Assembly (NCBI RefSeq): GCF_036206005.1
Contig: NZ_CP108143.1
Span: 3,424,001-3,488,000 of the forward strand
Origin: Streptomyces sp. NBC_00178
Lineage (GTDB): Bacteria; Actinomycetota; Actinomycetes; Streptomycetales; Streptomycetaceae
Length of the DNA stretch: 64,000 nucleotides
Direction of reading: 5' to 3'
Part shown: piece by piece, positions 17,490-27,476 of the stretch
Layout of the letters: every line of letters begins with the position of its first letter
Position numbering within the stretch: the first letter of the stretch is position 1
Made by a program: the position numbers and the translations under genes
Notes under the pieces: model-generated
What the model was told of the DNA's origin: nothing
Databases searched by the model: none
What the model saw: the letters and a program-made list of their open reading frames with translations, nothing else

Positions 17490-19994
17490 ATGTCTGCCTG
17501 CGTCCCTACCCGCGATGACCATTCATCCCGCAGTTCGCGCCTCTCTGAGGCGTCGGGCTTCAAGCAGCCCCACAGTCCGCCACCTCGCCGCGGACGCTTC
17601 CGCGTCTCCGGTGCCGACCTGTCCGCATCCATCACCGTCTTTCTGATCGCCGTGCCCATGTCGCTCGGGCTTGCCGTGGCCATGGACGCCCCCCTCGCGG
17701 CCGGACTCGTCTCGGCGGCAATCGGCGGCATCGTCGCCGGGCTGCTCGGAGGCACACCCCTCCAGGTCAGCGGCCCGTCCGCGGGACTGACCGTCGTCAC
17801 GGCCGAGTTGATCCAGATCTACGGGTGGCGGACCACCTGTGCGATCACCGTCGGAGCGGGCCTCCTGCAGATCCTGCTCGGCTCGCTGAGAGCCGCCCGC
17901 AGCGCTCTGGCCGTCAGCCCCGCCATCGTGCACGGGACGCTCGCGGGCATCGGGGTGGCGATCGCCCTCGCCCAAGTGCACATCGTGCTCGGCGGAGGTC
18001 CTCAGAGCTCCGCACTCGACAACGCCCTGGCGCTCCCTGCCCGCCTCGCACAGTCCGAGCCGGCCGCCCCTCTCATCGGCGCGCTGACGATCCTTCTCCT
18101 CATCGTGTGGCCACGCCTGCCCGGCCGCATCGGGTCGACGATGGGAAGAATTCCGGCCGCGCTCGCCGCCGTGGGTGTGGCAACGGCGGCAGCCGCCGCG
18201 GCGACACCGGGAATCGCGCGGGTCGACCTTCCGTCCTGGCGCTCCCACGCCCTGCCCGAGGTGCCGCACGGCCCGGTGGCCGCTCTGGCCACGGCGGTGT
18301 TCACCGTCATGCTCGTCGCGAGTCTGGAGTCCCTGCTGGCCGCCGTCTCCGTGGACAAGCTGTCGGCCGACCGGGCGATGTCCGTACCGAAGGACGGGGC
18401 CGCACCGCTTCCGCCCGTCGAACGCTCGGATCTCGACCGGGAACTGCGAGCCCAGGGCGTCGCCAACACCTTGTCGGGACTTGTCGGGGGCCTGGCGGTC
18501 TCCGGTGGCGCGGTGCGCAGTTCCGCGAACGTTCGAGCCGGTGCGGAGACCCGTGCTTCCACGGTGCTCCACGGCGTATGGGTGCTGCTGTCGGCCGCGC
18601 TGCTGGTCACGGCACTCGAATGGATTCCGCTGGCCGCGCTGGCCGCACTGGTGATGGTGGTCGGCATCCAGATGGTCAACTTCGCCCACATCCGCAAGGT
18701 GCACAAACACCGCGAGTTCCTGGTGTACGGAGCCACCATCAGCGGCGTGCTCCTCGCCGGTGTGCTCGAGGGGGTGGCCATCGGCATCGTCGTGGCGGTG
18801 GCGGTCGCACTCCACCGACTGGCCCGCACACGCATCACCGTGTCGGAGCAGGAGGGCCGCTATCTCGTGGCCGCTCGCGGACAGCTGACCTTCCTCGCGG
18901 TGCCACGACTGAGCCGTGCCCTGGGACGGCTCCCGCACGGAGTCGACGCCGTGGTCGAACTGGACGGCTTCTTCATGGACCACGCGGCATACGAGACCAT
19001 CCAGGACTGGTACGCGGCTCAGACCGCGATGGGTGGGCGGATCGAGTTCACCGGGCGTTCCGGAGGCCGCATCGCCGAGCCCGCGTCGGCGGCCCACTCC
19101 TGCTGCCGCCCATGGACACCATGGCGCAACCATCACTGCCACGACCGTGTGCAGGAGACCGTGCCCACGCCCGCCGCCGCGGTCCCGCCCGTGGTCCCGG
19201 AGAATCCGCCGGCGGCCACCTCGGTCAGCGACCCGTCCGAGCGAAAGGGCGGGCATCGCCTGCTCAGCGGTCTCAGCTCCTTCCAGCGCAACACGGCACC
19301 CCTGGTCCGTGAGGAACTGGCCCGCCTGGCGGCCGAGGGGCAGCGACCCTCCCAGCTCTTCATCACCTGCGCCGACTCCCGTCTGGTCACGAGCATGATC
19401 ACTGCCAGTGGACCGGGTGATCTCTTCACCGTGAGGAATGTCGGCAACCTGGTGCCGCCGCCGGGCGCCCCGGAGGCGGGCTCCCAGGACGACTCGGTCG
19501 CAGCCGCTGTGGAGTACGCCGTGGACGTTCTGGGGGTGGAGTCCATCACCGTATGCGGCCACTCGGGATGCGGTGCCATGCAGGCCCTGCTGGGGGCGGC
19601 CCCGGAAACACCCCGTACGCCTCTGTGGCGTTGGCTGCGCCATGGGCTGCCGAGCCTGGACCGGATGCGTTCGCGCCGGCACTCCTGGGCTCGCATCGCG
19701 GGCAGGATGCCCACCGACGCGGTCGAACAGCTCTGCCTCACCAACGTGGTCCAGCAGTTGGAGCATCTACGGGCACACGAGTCGGTGGCCCGCAGACTGG
19801 CGACGGGCTCCCTGCAGCTACACGGCATGTACTTCCATGTCGGTGAGGCGCAGGCCTATCTGCTGACCGAGGGCGTCAGTTCCGGGACGGGACCCGATGA
19901 GGTCTTCGCCAAGGTCGCTCCCGGGGCGGAGGAGACGGCGGAAGACGGCGCCGAGATCCTGGACCTCGCACCCGGCACCGCGGTCCGCGCCTGA
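17490..19994 (+). CDS. SulP-family anion (bicarbonate) transporter fused to beta-carbonic anhydrase
   Basis: A two-part protein of 834 residues. Residues about 40-440 form the SulP permease with ten or more hydrophobic segments and the signature ITVFLIAVPMSLGLAVAMDA, then a partial STAS-like region (VDAVVELDGFFMDHAAYE). After a Pro-rich linker (about 560-585) comes a beta-carbonic anhydrase with zinc ligands Cys627, His691, Cys694 and the Asp629-Arg631 dyad (CADSR, CGHSGCG), all intact. The pairing implies coupling of bicarbonate flux to CO2/HCO3- interconversion at the membrane. ATG 17490 follows GGAGGAG. No frame break separates the parts, so the fusion is real in this assembly. Confidence 0.93.
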   Translation: MSACVPTRDDHSSRSSRLSEASGFKQPHSPPPRRGRFRVSGADLSASITVFLIAVPMSLGLAVAMDAPLAAGLVSAAIGGIVAGLLGGTPLQVSGPSAGLTVVTAELIQIYGWRTTCAITVGAGLLQILLGSLRAARSALAVSPAIVHGTLAGIGVAIALAQVHIVLGGGPQSSALDNALALPARLAQSEPAAPLIGALTILLLIVWPRLPGRIGSTMGRIPAALAAVGVATAAAAAATPGIARVDLPSWRSHALPEVPHGPVAALATAVFTVMLVASLESLLAAVSVDKLSADRAMSVPKDGAAPLPPVERSDLDRELRAQGVANTLSGLVGGLAVSGGAVRSSANVRAGAETRASTVLHGVWVLLSAALLVTALEWIPLAALAALVMVVGIQMVNFAHIRKVHKHREFLVYGATISGVLLAGVLEGVAIGIVVAVAVALHRLARTRITVSEQEGRYLVAARGQLTFLAVPRLSRALGRLPHGVDAVVELDGFFMDHAAYETIQDWYAAQTAMGGRIEFTGRSGGRIAEPASAAHSCCRPWTPWRNHHCHDRVQETVPTPAAAVPPVVPENPPAATSVSDPSERKGGHRLLSGLSSFQRNTAPLVREELARLAAEGQRPSQLFITCADSRLVTSMITASGPGDLFTVRNVGNLVPPPGAPEAGSQDDSVAAAVEYAVDVLGVESITVCGHSGCGAMQALLGAAPETPRTPLWRWLRHGLPSLDRMRSRRHSWARIAGRMPTDAVEQLCLTNVVQQLEHLRAHESVARRLATGSLQLHGMYFHVGEAQAYLLTEGVSSGTGPDEVFAKVAPGAEETAEDGAEILDLAPGTAVRA

Positions 19995-20193
19995 ACCGCT
20001 CGCGCATCCGGTCCGTGAGACCTGGTGGTCCCGCTTCTGCTCGGCGCACGTCGCGCCTCGCGGAGGCGGGACCCGTAGCTCCATACACGAAGCACAGGTC
20101 TAAACCAATTCCCGGCAGACACTTGTCACCTGGCCCGCAGCCTGATGAGCTGTCCCCCGGGACACAACGGACACCCTGGGAATGGGAGATGTC

Positions 20194-22149
20194 GTGAGCA
20201 ACGAAAGCCTGGCCAATCTGCTCAAGGAGGAGCGGCGGTTCGCACCGCCTGCCGATCTGGCCGCGAACGCCAACGTGACAGCACAGGCGTATGAGCAGGC
20301 CGAGGCGGACCGGCTGGGCTTCTGGGCCGAGCAGGCCCGTCGCCTGACCTGGGCCACGGAACCGACCGAAACACTGGACTGGAGCAATCCGCCCTTCGCG
20401 AAGTGGTTCGCGGACGGCAAGCTCAACGTCGCCTACAACTGCGTGGACCGCCACGTCGAGGCGGGCAACGGCGACAGGGTCGCCATCCACTTCGAGGGCG
20501 AGCCCGGCGACAGCCGCGCGCTCACGTACGCCGAGCTGAAGGACGAGGTCTCCCGCGCCGCCAACGCCCTCATCGAGCTGGGCGTCTCCAAGGGCGACCG
20601 GGTCGCGGTCTACCTGCCGATGATCCCCGAGGCCGCCGTCGCGATGCTGGCCTGTGCCCGTATCGGTGCCGCGCACTCGGTGGTGTTCGGCGGCTTCTCC
20701 GCGGACGCCATCGCCGCCCGCATCCAGGACGCGGACGCCAAGGTCGTCATCACCGCCGACGGCGGCTACCGCCGAGGCAAGCCCTCCGCGCTCAAGCCCG
20801 CTGTGGACGCCGCCGTCTCGCGCATCGACAGCGTGGAGCACGTCCTCGTGATCCGGCGCACCGGGCAGGACACCGCGTGGACGGAGGGCCGGGACGTCTG
20901 GTGGCACGAGATCACCGCACGGCAGTCGGCCGAGCACACTCCCGAGGCCTTCGACGCGGAGCAGCCGCTCTTCATCCTGTACACCTCCGGGACCACGGGT
21001 AAGCCGAAGGGCATCCTGCACACCTCCGGCGGCTACCTGACCCAGGCGGCCTACACGCACAACGCGGTCTTCGACCTCAAGCCGGAGTCGGACGTGTACT
21101 GGTGCACCGCCGACATCGGCTGGGTGACCGGACACTCCTACATCGTCTACGGGCCGCTGGCCAACGGTGCGACCCAGGTCATGTACGAGGGCACGCCCGA
21201 CACCCCGCACCAGGGGCGCTTCTGGGAGATCGTCCAGAAGTACGGCGTCACGATCCTCTACACCGCGCCTACGGCGATCCGTACGTTCATGAAGTGGGGC
21301 GACGACATCCCCGCCAAGTTCGACCTGTCGTCCCTGCGCGTCCTGGGTTCGGTCGGTGAGCCGATCAACCCCGAGGCGTGGGTCTGGTACCGAAAGCACA
21401 TCGGGGCCGACGCCTGCCCGGTCGTGGACACCTGGTGGCAGACGGAGACGGGCGCGATGATGATCTCCCCGCTGCCCGGCGTCACGGCGACCAAGCCCGG
21501 TTCGGCTCAGCGTGCCCTGCCCGGCATCTCCGCCACCGTGGTCGACGACGAGGCCAACGAGGTACCGAACGGCGGGGGCGGCTATCTCGTCCTCACCGAG
21601 CCGTGGCCGTCGATGCTCCGCACCATCTGGGGTGACGACCAGCGCTTCATCGACACCTACTGGTCGCGCTTCGAGGGCAAGTACTTCGCAGGCGACGGGG
21701 CCAAGAAGGACGACGACGGGGATATCTGGCTGCTCGGCCGGGTCGACGACGTCATGCTCGTGTCCGGGCACAACATCTCCACCACCGAGGTCGAGTCGGC
21801 CCTCGTGTCGCATCCGTCGGTCGCAGAGGCGGCGGTGGTCGGTGCCAACGACGAGACGACCGGTCAGGCCATCGTCGCCTTCGTCATCCTGCGCGGCACC
21901 GCCACCGCTTCCGAGGAACTGGTGGCCGAACTGCGCAACCACGTCGGAGCCACACTCGGACCGATCGCGAAGCCCAAGCGGGTCCTGCCGGTCGCCGAAC
22001 TGCCCAAGACCCGCTCCGGCAAGATCATGCGCCGCCTCCTGCGCGATGTCGCCGAGAACCGCGAACTGGGCGACGTCACGACGCTGACCGACTCCTCGGT
22101 CATGGCGCTCATCCAGACGCAGCTCCCCACGGCGTCCTCCGAGGACTGA
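20194..22149 (+). CDS. acsA: acetyl-CoA synthetase (AMP-forming)
   Basis: Activates acetate to acetyl-CoA through acetyl-AMP, in the cytoplasm. The 651-residue protein shows the AMP-binding motif [11 protein letters not shown], the [13 protein letters not shown] and [21 protein letters not shown] segments, [13 protein letters not shown], and the lysine-acetylation site [10 protein letters not shown] (Lys610). I chose GTG 20194 ([10 protein letters not shown]) behind GGGAG. The frame extends 12 bp further to ATG 20182. A strong terminator follows the gene. Acetylation by a Pat-type enzyme is the known control of this family. Confidence 0.97.
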   Translation: MSNESLANLLKEERRFAPPADLAANANVTAQAYEQAEADRLGFWAEQARRLTWATEPTETLDWSNPPFAKWFADGKLNVAYNCVDRHVEAGNGDRVAIHFEGEPGDSRALTYAELKDEVSRAANALIELGVSKGDRVAVYLPMIPEAAVAMLACARIGAAHSVVFGGFSADAIAARIQDADAKVVITADGGYRRGKPSALKPAVDAAVSRIDSVEHVLVIRRTGQDTAWTEGRDVWWHEITARQSAEHTPEAFDAEQPLFILYTSGTTGKPKGILHTSGGYLTQAAYTHNAVFDLKPESDVYWCTADIGWVTGHSYIVYGPLANGATQVMYEGTPDTPHQGRFWEIVQKYGVTILYTAPTAIRTFMKWGDDIPAKFDLSSLRVLGSVGEPINPEAWVWYRKHIGADACPVVDTWWQTETGAMMISPLPGVTATKPGSAQRALPGISATVVDDEANEVPNGGGGYLVLTEPWPSMLRTIWGDDQRFIDTYWSRFEGKYFAGDGAKKDDDGDIWLLGRVDDVMLVSGHNISTTEVESALVSHPSVAEAAVVGANDETTGQAIVAFVILRGTATASEELVAELRNHVGATLGPIAKPKRVLPVAELPKTRSGKIMRRLLRDVAENRELGDVTTLTDSSVMALIQTQLPTASSED

Positions 22150-22210
22150 ACCGGGCCTGAACGCCGGTACGTGACACCGGTGAATGAACACCGGTGAATG
22201 AACACCGCTG

Positions 22211-22243
22211 CGAGGGGCACCCGGCACTGCCGGGTGCCCCTCG
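22211..22243 (+). terminator. terminator of acsA
   Basis: CGAGGGGCACCCGGC (22211-22225) pairs perfectly with GCCGGGTGCCCCTCG (22229-22243) around a 3-nt loop, 62 bp past the acsA stop. A short 14-bp tandem repeat (CCGGTGAATGAACA) lies just before it. Confidence 0.85.
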
Positions 22244-22706
22244 TGCTGTCCGCGGGCACCGGCAGGGCGGGGCAGAGGCACGGAGGCAGCCCGCCCGCCG
22301 CGCCACGGACACCCGGGGGAACTCCACGCCCAGCCGGCCGGACGACGCCGGATACCGTGCGCGACCACACGGTGCAGTGGCGGATTCCGCCGACGGGGGC
22401 GTGCCACGCGTCCGCTTCCGCCGGACGCGCCGGACGCGCCCGTCGAGAACGTACTCACGCGGGCATACGCGCCCTTTCGGGCGACGAGCGTTACGATCCA
22501 CTCGAGCGCGCACACGCGGGAATCGCACCCGCGCCGTGCCCACGACGAGCCGCACGCACAACGAACGGCGACACAAACGGCGGGCAAGCACAGCGCCAAG
22601 TGCCGGGACAACTTCATAGGACATCTTCATAGGGGCGCCGGGAAGTCTGGTCGGCAGGTGAATCCGCCATGCCATCACTGCCGTAATCCGACCCGGAGGT
22701 TCTCTC
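22244..22706. other. intergenic region before nhaA
   Basis: About 460 bases with no recognisable gene. Open frames here on both strands are Arg/Ala/Thr-rich and lack domains. The 3' end holds the nhaA ribosome binding site (CGGAGG at about 22693). The nhaA promoter should lie here, but I cannot single it out. Confidence 0.5.
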
Positions 22707-24110
22707 GTGGCCCCGCCCGCTCCCCCGACCGACCGCCGCGGCACTCTCTTCGGCAGGCTCTCGCTGCCCGAGCGGAACTACCTCGCCGAGGCGCTGCGCA
22801 CCGAGACGGTCGGCGGCGTCATCCTGCTGGCCGCCGCCGTCGCCGCGCTGATCTGGGCCAACACCTACGACGCGGGCTACACGGCGGTCAGCGGCTTCCA
22901 CTTCGGCCCGGAGTCCCTCGGCCTGCACCTGTCCGTGGCCCACTGGGCGGCCGACGGGCTCCTCGCCGTCTTCTTCTTCGTCGCGGGCGTCGAGCTGAAG
23001 AGGGAGTTGGTCGCCGGTGAACTCCGTGATCCCCGCGCGGCGGCCCTCCCCGTCGCGGCGGCGCTGTGCGGCATGGCCGTCCCCGCGGTCGTCTACGCCC
23101 TGACCGCCGTGCTCGGTGGCGGGACCGCCGCAGGCTGGGCCGTGCCCACCGCCACGGACATCGCGTTCGCGCTCGCCGTCCTCGCGGTCATCGGCACGTC
23201 GCTGCCGGCGGCACTGCGCGCCTTCCTCCTGACACTCGCGGTCGTCGACGACCTCTTCGCCATCCTCATCATCGCGGTCTTCTTCACGGAGGACATCGAC
23301 CTCCTCGCCCTCGGCGGCGCGTTCGCCGGCCTCGTCGTCTTCCATCTGCTGCTGCGCACCGGTGTGAGGGGCTGGTACGTCTATCTTCCGCTGGCGCTGG
23401 TGGTGTGGGGGCTGATGTACAACAGCGGCGTCCACGCCACGATCGCGGGCGTCGCCATGGGCCTCATGCTCCGCTGCACCCGGCGGGAGGGCGAGGCCCG
23501 GTCCCCCGGGGAACGCATCGAACACCTGGTCCGCCCTGTGTCGGCCGGGGTCGCGGTTCCGCTGTTCGCGCTCTTCTCCGCCGGTGTCGTCCTGAAGGGC
23601 GACGCCCTCGCAGGTGTGTTCACCCGGCCGGAAACGCTCGGAGTGGTGCTCGGTCTCGTCGTCGGCAAAACGGTGGGCGTCTTCGGCGGCACCTGGCTCG
23701 TCACCCGTTTCACCAGGGCGCGACTGAACGAGGACCTGGCCTGGGCCGACGTCTTCGCGGTGGCCACCCTTGCCGGCATCGGTTTCACCGTGTCACTGCT
23801 CATCGGGGAGCTGGCGTTCGCCGGCGACGAGGACATGATCAACGAGATCAAGGCGGCGGTCCTCATCGGTTCCCTGATTGCCGCCGTACTCTCCGGTGTA
23901 CTGCTCAAACTCCGGGTACGCAGATACAGGACCCTGTACGAGGCGGAGGAGCTCGACGAGGACGGATCGGGGGTCCCCGACGTGTACGAGCAGGACGACC
24001 CCGAGTACCACCTGCGCATGGCCGCGCTCTTCGAGCGGAAGGCCGCGGAGCACCGCCGCCTTGCCGAACGGGCGGGGGCAGCGAGCAGTGAGCCGGACAG
24101 TCCGGCATGA
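22707..24110 (+). CDS. nhaA: Na+/H+ antiporter NhaA
   Basis: Electrogenic sodium/proton exchanger of the cytoplasmic membrane, 467 residues, with about a dozen hydrophobic segments. The paired aspartates of the ion-binding site are at 181-182 (LAVVDDLFAILIIAVFF). FFFVAGVELKRELV, AVPTATDIAFALAVL and TLAGIGFTVSLLIGELAF are standard NhaA blocks. A charged cytoplasmic tail of about 70 residues (EAEELDEDGSGV, then KAAEHRRLAERA) is longer than in the E. coli protein. The start GTG 22707 follows CGGAGG. Confidence 0.96.
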   Translation: MAPPAPPTDRRGTLFGRLSLPERNYLAEALRTETVGGVILLAAAVAALIWANTYDAGYTAVSGFHFGPESLGLHLSVAHWAADGLLAVFFFVAGVELKRELVAGELRDPRAAALPVAAALCGMAVPAVVYALTAVLGGGTAAGWAVPTATDIAFALAVLAVIGTSLPAALRAFLLTLAVVDDLFAILIIAVFFTEDIDLLALGGAFAGLVVFHLLLRTGVRGWYVYLPLALVVWGLMYNSGVHATIAGVAMGLMLRCTRREGEARSPGERIEHLVRPVSAGVAVPLFALFSAGVVLKGDALAGVFTRPETLGVVLGLVVGKTVGVFGGTWLVTRFTRARLNEDLAWADVFAVATLAGIGFTVSLLIGELAFAGDEDMINEIKAAVLIGSLIAAVLSGVLLKLRVRRYRTLYEAEELDEDGSGVPDVYEQDDPEYHLRMAALFERKAAEHRRLAERAGAASSEPDSPA

Positions 24111-24149
24111 TCTGACATCGGATGTACGCAAAAGGAGAGGGAGTCAGGG

Positions 24150-24680
24150 ATGAGCGACCCCGGCAACTACGCGGGCAGCACCGACCGTAGTATCGGCCAG
24201 CTGTTCGCTTCGGCGACGGCCGAGATGTCCGCGCTGGTGCACGACGAGATCGCGCTGGCCAAGGCCGAGGTGCGCCAGGACGTCAAGCGCGGCGTGATCG
24301 GCAGCGTGGCGTTCATCGTCACAGGCGTGCTGATCCTCTTCGCCATTCCCGTACTGAGCTTCGCCGCGGCCTACGGGATCCACAACCTCGGTCTCGGCCT
24401 CGCGTGGTCGTTCCTCATCGTGGGCGGTGCGTTCATCCTGTTGGGCGTGCTGCTCGCCCTCTTCGGTCTGGCCAAGTTCAAGAAGGTCAAGCCGCCGGAG
24501 AAGTCCATCGCTTCGGCCAAGCAGACCGCTGCGGTGCTGCAGGGCGTCAAGCCGCACCCCCGCCCCGCCGTGACCACCGTGGCGATCGAGCAGACGAAGG
24601 GCAGCTCGATCGCCGACCGGGCGATCGAGGGCCGTCCGGTCCTGGACAAGCCTGCCGCTGTGACACGCTCATCCACATGA
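24150..24680 (+). CDS. holin-superfamily-III-like (DUF1469/PHH) membrane protein
   Basis: Protein of 176 residues: an N-terminal amphipathic helix (SIGQLFASATAEMSALVHDEIALAKAEV), two membrane segments (about 52-75 and 82-106) and a polar tail. This is the putative actinobacterial holin-X/DUF1469 arrangement, usually a structural membrane-associated protein rather than a phage holin. ATG 24150 is preceded by AAAGGAGAGGGAG. It follows nhaA by 39 bp and overlaps the hydrolase start by ATGA, so these genes are probably co-transcribed. Confidence 0.83.
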   Translation: MSDPGNYAGSTDRSIGQLFASATAEMSALVHDEIALAKAEVRQDVKRGVIGSVAFIVTGVLILFAIPVLSFAAAYGIHNLGLGLAWSFLIVGGAFILLGVLLALFGLAKFKKVKPPEKSIASAKQTAAVLQGVKPHPRPAVTTVAIEQTKGSSIADRAIEGRPVLDKPAAVTRSST

Positions 24681-25654
24681 CCGACCCCGATTTCAGCGCA
24701 TCCGGCCCGGTTGGCCCGTTGGGAGCGGCCGCCAATTCCGGTGGCCCCGTCCGTATCGATGGGCCCTGGACCCACCGCGACGTGGCGGCGAACGGCGCGC
24801 GCTTCCACATCGCCGAGCTCGGTGACGGGCCGCTGGTGCTGCTGCTCCACGGCTTCCCGCAGTTCTGGTGGACCTGGCGCCATCAGATGACCGCACTGGC
24901 CGATGCCGGCTACCGCGCGGTGGCGATGGACCTGCGCGGGGTCGGCGGCAGCGACCGTACGCCCCGGGGCTACGACCCGGCGAACCTGGCGCTCGACGTC
25001 ACCGGGGTCATCCGCTCGCTCGGCGAACCGGACGCGGCGCTGGTGGGCCATGACATGGGCGGTTACCTCGCCTGGACGGCGGCCGTGATGCGCCCCAAAC
25101 TGGTGCGGCGGCTCGTCGTGTCGTCGATGCCGCACCCACGCCGCTGGCGCTCCTCGATGCTCTCCGATCTCGCCCAGTCGCGGGCCGGGTCGCACGTGTG
25201 GGGTTTCCAGCGCCCATGGGTGCCGGAGCGTCAGCTCGTCGCCGACGACGCCGCGTTGGTTGCAAAGATGATCCGCGACTGGTCGGGGCCGCGCACCCCG
25301 GACTTCCCCGACGACGCGACGGTGGACGTGTACCGCCGGGCGATGTGCATCCCGTCGACGGCGCACTGCTCGATCGAGCCCTACCGCTGGATGGTCCGCT
25401 CCCTGGCCCGTCCGGACGGTGTGCAGTTCAACCGCCGGATGAAACGCCCGGTGCGCGTGCCGACGCTGCACCTGCACGGTTCGCTGGACCCGGCGATCCG
25501 GACGCGCAGTTCCGCGGGATCGGGAGAGTACGTCGAGGCGCCGTACAGGTGGCGACTTTTCGACGGTCTGGGGCACTTCCCGCACGAGGAGGATCCGGTC
25601 GGTTTCTCGACCGAACTCATCAACTGGCTCAAGGACCCCGAGCCCGACCGGTGA
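24677..25654 (+). CDS. alpha/beta hydrolase, epoxide-hydrolase-like
   Basis: Protein of 325 residues. The oxyanion loop HGFPQFWWTWRHQM (about 60-73), the nucleophile elbow VGHDMGGYLAW with Asp as nucleophile, and the terminal DGLGHFPHEEDP with the catalytic His match the epoxide hydrolase/haloalkane dehalogenase branch. The start ATG 24677 overlaps the preceding stop as ATGA. A longer in-frame reading from 24404 lies within the upstream gene and is rejected. The substrate is unknown. Detoxification of an epoxide is an inference. Confidence 0.88.
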   Translation: MTDPDFSASGPVGPLGAAANSGGPVRIDGPWTHRDVAANGARFHIAELGDGPLVLLLHGFPQFWWTWRHQMTALADAGYRAVAMDLRGVGGSDRTPRGYDPANLALDVTGVIRSLGEPDAALVGHDMGGYLAWTAAVMRPKLVRRLVVSSMPHPRRWRSSMLSDLAQSRAGSHVWGFQRPWVPERQLVADDAALVAKMIRDWSGPRTPDFPDDATVDVYRRAMCIPSTAHCSIEPYRWMVRSLARPDGVQFNRRMKRPVRVPTLHLHGSLDPAIRTRSSAGSGEYVEAPYRWRLFDGLGHFPHEEDPVGFSTELINWLKDPEPDR

Positions 25655-26146
25655 CCGATCCGCACGTCTGTCTGACGAACAGCCACTTGCCTGCCGCATA
25701 AGCCAATTGGCTGACTCGCACGCGATTACCGACCATGGGTCAGGGGCAGACGTCGGGGTATGGGCTGGACGCGCGACTTCAGTGACGCAGCACGCAACCG
25801 CCGCTCGACCGCTCCTGCTGGTCCGAGCATTCACGAGGGGGGCGGCTCCCGGAGCCGGGTGCACGATGTGAGCGAATTCCACGATCTCCGACTGGGGATT
25901 CCGCGCATTCTCACGCGCCGGGCGCGCTGGGTGTCCGCGCGGCTCCGTCATACCCGCGGGTGACGAACGCACCTGGATGACACACCGCAGGCGCGGGATA
26001 CCGGACCGGTCGGTTCCGGATCCTGGGCGCGGGGGTGCGCCGACACACACCTGCTGGCGGCGCGGCCGCCGCACGTGCCGACGGCCGGCCTCCCCGCCCG
26101 CGATTCCTCCACGGCGCACACGCGGCGCTTTCCTGCATCCGCACGT
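25655..26146. other. intergenic region between convergent genes
   Basis: About 490 bases. Contains the perfect 12-bp palindrome AGCCAATTGGCT at 25701-25712, a possible operator or a chance repeat. One 67-codon frame (25760-25963) lacks a ribosome binding site and a domain, so I do not call it. The right end abuts the terminator of the protease gene. Confidence 0.45.
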
Positions 26147-26170
26147 GCCCTCCCCGGATCCGGGGAGGGC
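26147..26170 (-). terminator. 24-bp perfect palindrome, terminator of the protease gene
   Basis: GCCCTCCCCGGA is followed directly by its exact reverse complement (centre CCGGATCCGG), 10 bp beyond the protease stop on the minus strand. It has no loop beyond the palindrome centre. Confidence 0.7.
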
Positions 26171-26180
26171 ATACGGGCCC

Positions 26181-27386
26181 TCAGAGGGCGCAGCCCTGGC
26201 TGTCGACCTGCTGGGACGAGGTCTTGCCGAGGTCGATGTCCTGGCGGATCTCGTCGGCCGTCAGTGCGTACCCCGTGTCCGGGTCGTCGAGGGACTTGGC
26301 GAACACCACCCCGTAGACCTTGCCGTCGGGGGTGAGCAGCGGTCCGCCCGAGTTCCCCTGGCGCACGGTCGCGAACAGGGAGTACACATCGCGCCGCACG
26401 GTGCCCCGGTGATAGATGTCGGGGCCGTTGGCGTCGATGCGGCCCCGGATGCGCGCGGAGCGGACGTCGTATGCGCCGTTCTCCGGGAAGCCGGCGACGA
26501 TGGCGCTGTCGCCGCTCTCCGCGTCGTCGTCCTTGCCGGTGAAGCGGAGCGGCTCGGCGTCGAGATCGGGGACGTCCAGTACGGCGATGTCGCGCTGCCA
26601 GTCGTAGAGGACCACCTTGGCGTCGTAGAGGCGGCCTTCACCGCCGATCTGCACGGTCGGCTCGTCGACGCCGCCGACCACGTGCGCGTTGGTCATCACC
26701 CGACGTCCGGAGAACACGAATCCGGTCCCTTCGAGGACCTTCCCGCAGCCCGGTGCCATGCCGACGACCTTGACGATGGACTTCTTCGCGCGGGCGGCGA
26801 CCTCGCTGCCGGCCAGCGCCGGATCCGGAGGCTCGACCTCCGTGATCGGCTCGTTGGCGAAGGGGCTGAAGACCTGTGGGAAGCCGTTCTGCGCGAGGAC
26901 GGAGGAGAAGTCGGTGAACCAGGTGGACGCCTGAGAGGGCATCACCCGGGAGACCCCGAGCAGCACCGAGGAGCTGCGGACCTCCTTGCCCAGGGTCGGC
27001 AGGGACGTACCCGCCAGCGCGGAGCCGATCAGCCACGCGACAAGCAGCATGGCCACCACGTTGACCAGGGATCCGCCCGTGGCGTCCAGGGCGCGGGCCG
27101 GCGACCACGTGATGTACCGCCGGAGCCGGCTGCCGAGGTGCGTGGTGAACGCCTGGCCCACCGAGGCGCACACGATCACGATCACGACCGCGACGATGGC
27201 GGCCGTGGAGGAGACCTCGGACCCGTCGGTCGCCTGGTCCCAGATGACCGGCAGCAGGTAGACGGCCGCCAGGCCGCCGCCCAGGAAGCCGATCACGGAC
27301 AGGATGCCGACGACGAAACCCTGGCGGTAACCGATGACCGCGAACCACACGGCGCCGACGAGCAGCAGGATGTCGAGCACGTTCAC
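26181..27386 (-). CDS. MarP-like membrane-bound serine protease (CvpA + trypsin-like)
   Basis: A 401-residue protein with an N-terminal CvpA-like domain of four hydrophobic helices (about 1-125) and an extracytoplasmic chymotrypsin-like protease. The triad is His235 (TNAHVV), Asp266 (RDIAVLDV) and Ser346 (GNSGGPL). Cys214 and Cys399 are placed like the regulatory disulphide of mycobacterial MarP, the acid-resistance protease. This suggests a periplasmic-side stress role, redox-gated by that bond. GTG 27386 lies 8-10 nt after GCGAGG. Downstream is a palindromic terminator. Confidence 0.92.
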   Translation of the reverse strand: MNVLDILLLVGAVWFAVIGYRQGFVVGILSVIGFLGGGLAAVYLLPVIWDQATDGSEVSSTAAIVAVVIVIVCASVGQAFTTHLGSRLRRYITWSPARALDATGGSLVNVVAMLLVAWLIGSALAGTSLPTLGKEVRSSSVLLGVSRVMPSQASTWFTDFSSVLAQNGFPQVFSPFANEPITEVEPPDPALAGSEVAARAKKSIVKVVGMAPGCGKVLEGTGFVFSGRRVMTNAHVVGGVDEPTVQIGGEGRLYDAKVVLYDWQRDIAVLDVPDLDAEPLRFTGKDDDAESGDSAIVAGFPENGAYDVRSARIRGRIDANGPDIYHRGTVRRDVYSLFATVRQGNSGGPLLTPDGKVYGVVFAKSLDDPDTGYALTADEIRQDIDLGKTSSQQVDSQGCAL

Positions 27387-27411
27387 CGTCTATAGCCTCG
27401 CAGATTCGTCA

Positions 27412-27446
27412 CCTGGCCCGTCCGGTCGGACGGGGTCCGGGCCAGG
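27412..27446 (-). terminator. inverted repeat after the CoA-type Nudix gene
   Basis: CCTGGCCCG (27412-27420) and CGGGCCAGG (27438-27446) form a 9-bp stem with further inner pairing. It lies 30 bp past the Nudix stop on the minus strand and upstream of the protease start. Confidence 0.5.
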
Positions 27447-27476
27447 CCCGGACCGCGCAGCACGGGAGTCAGCCTG

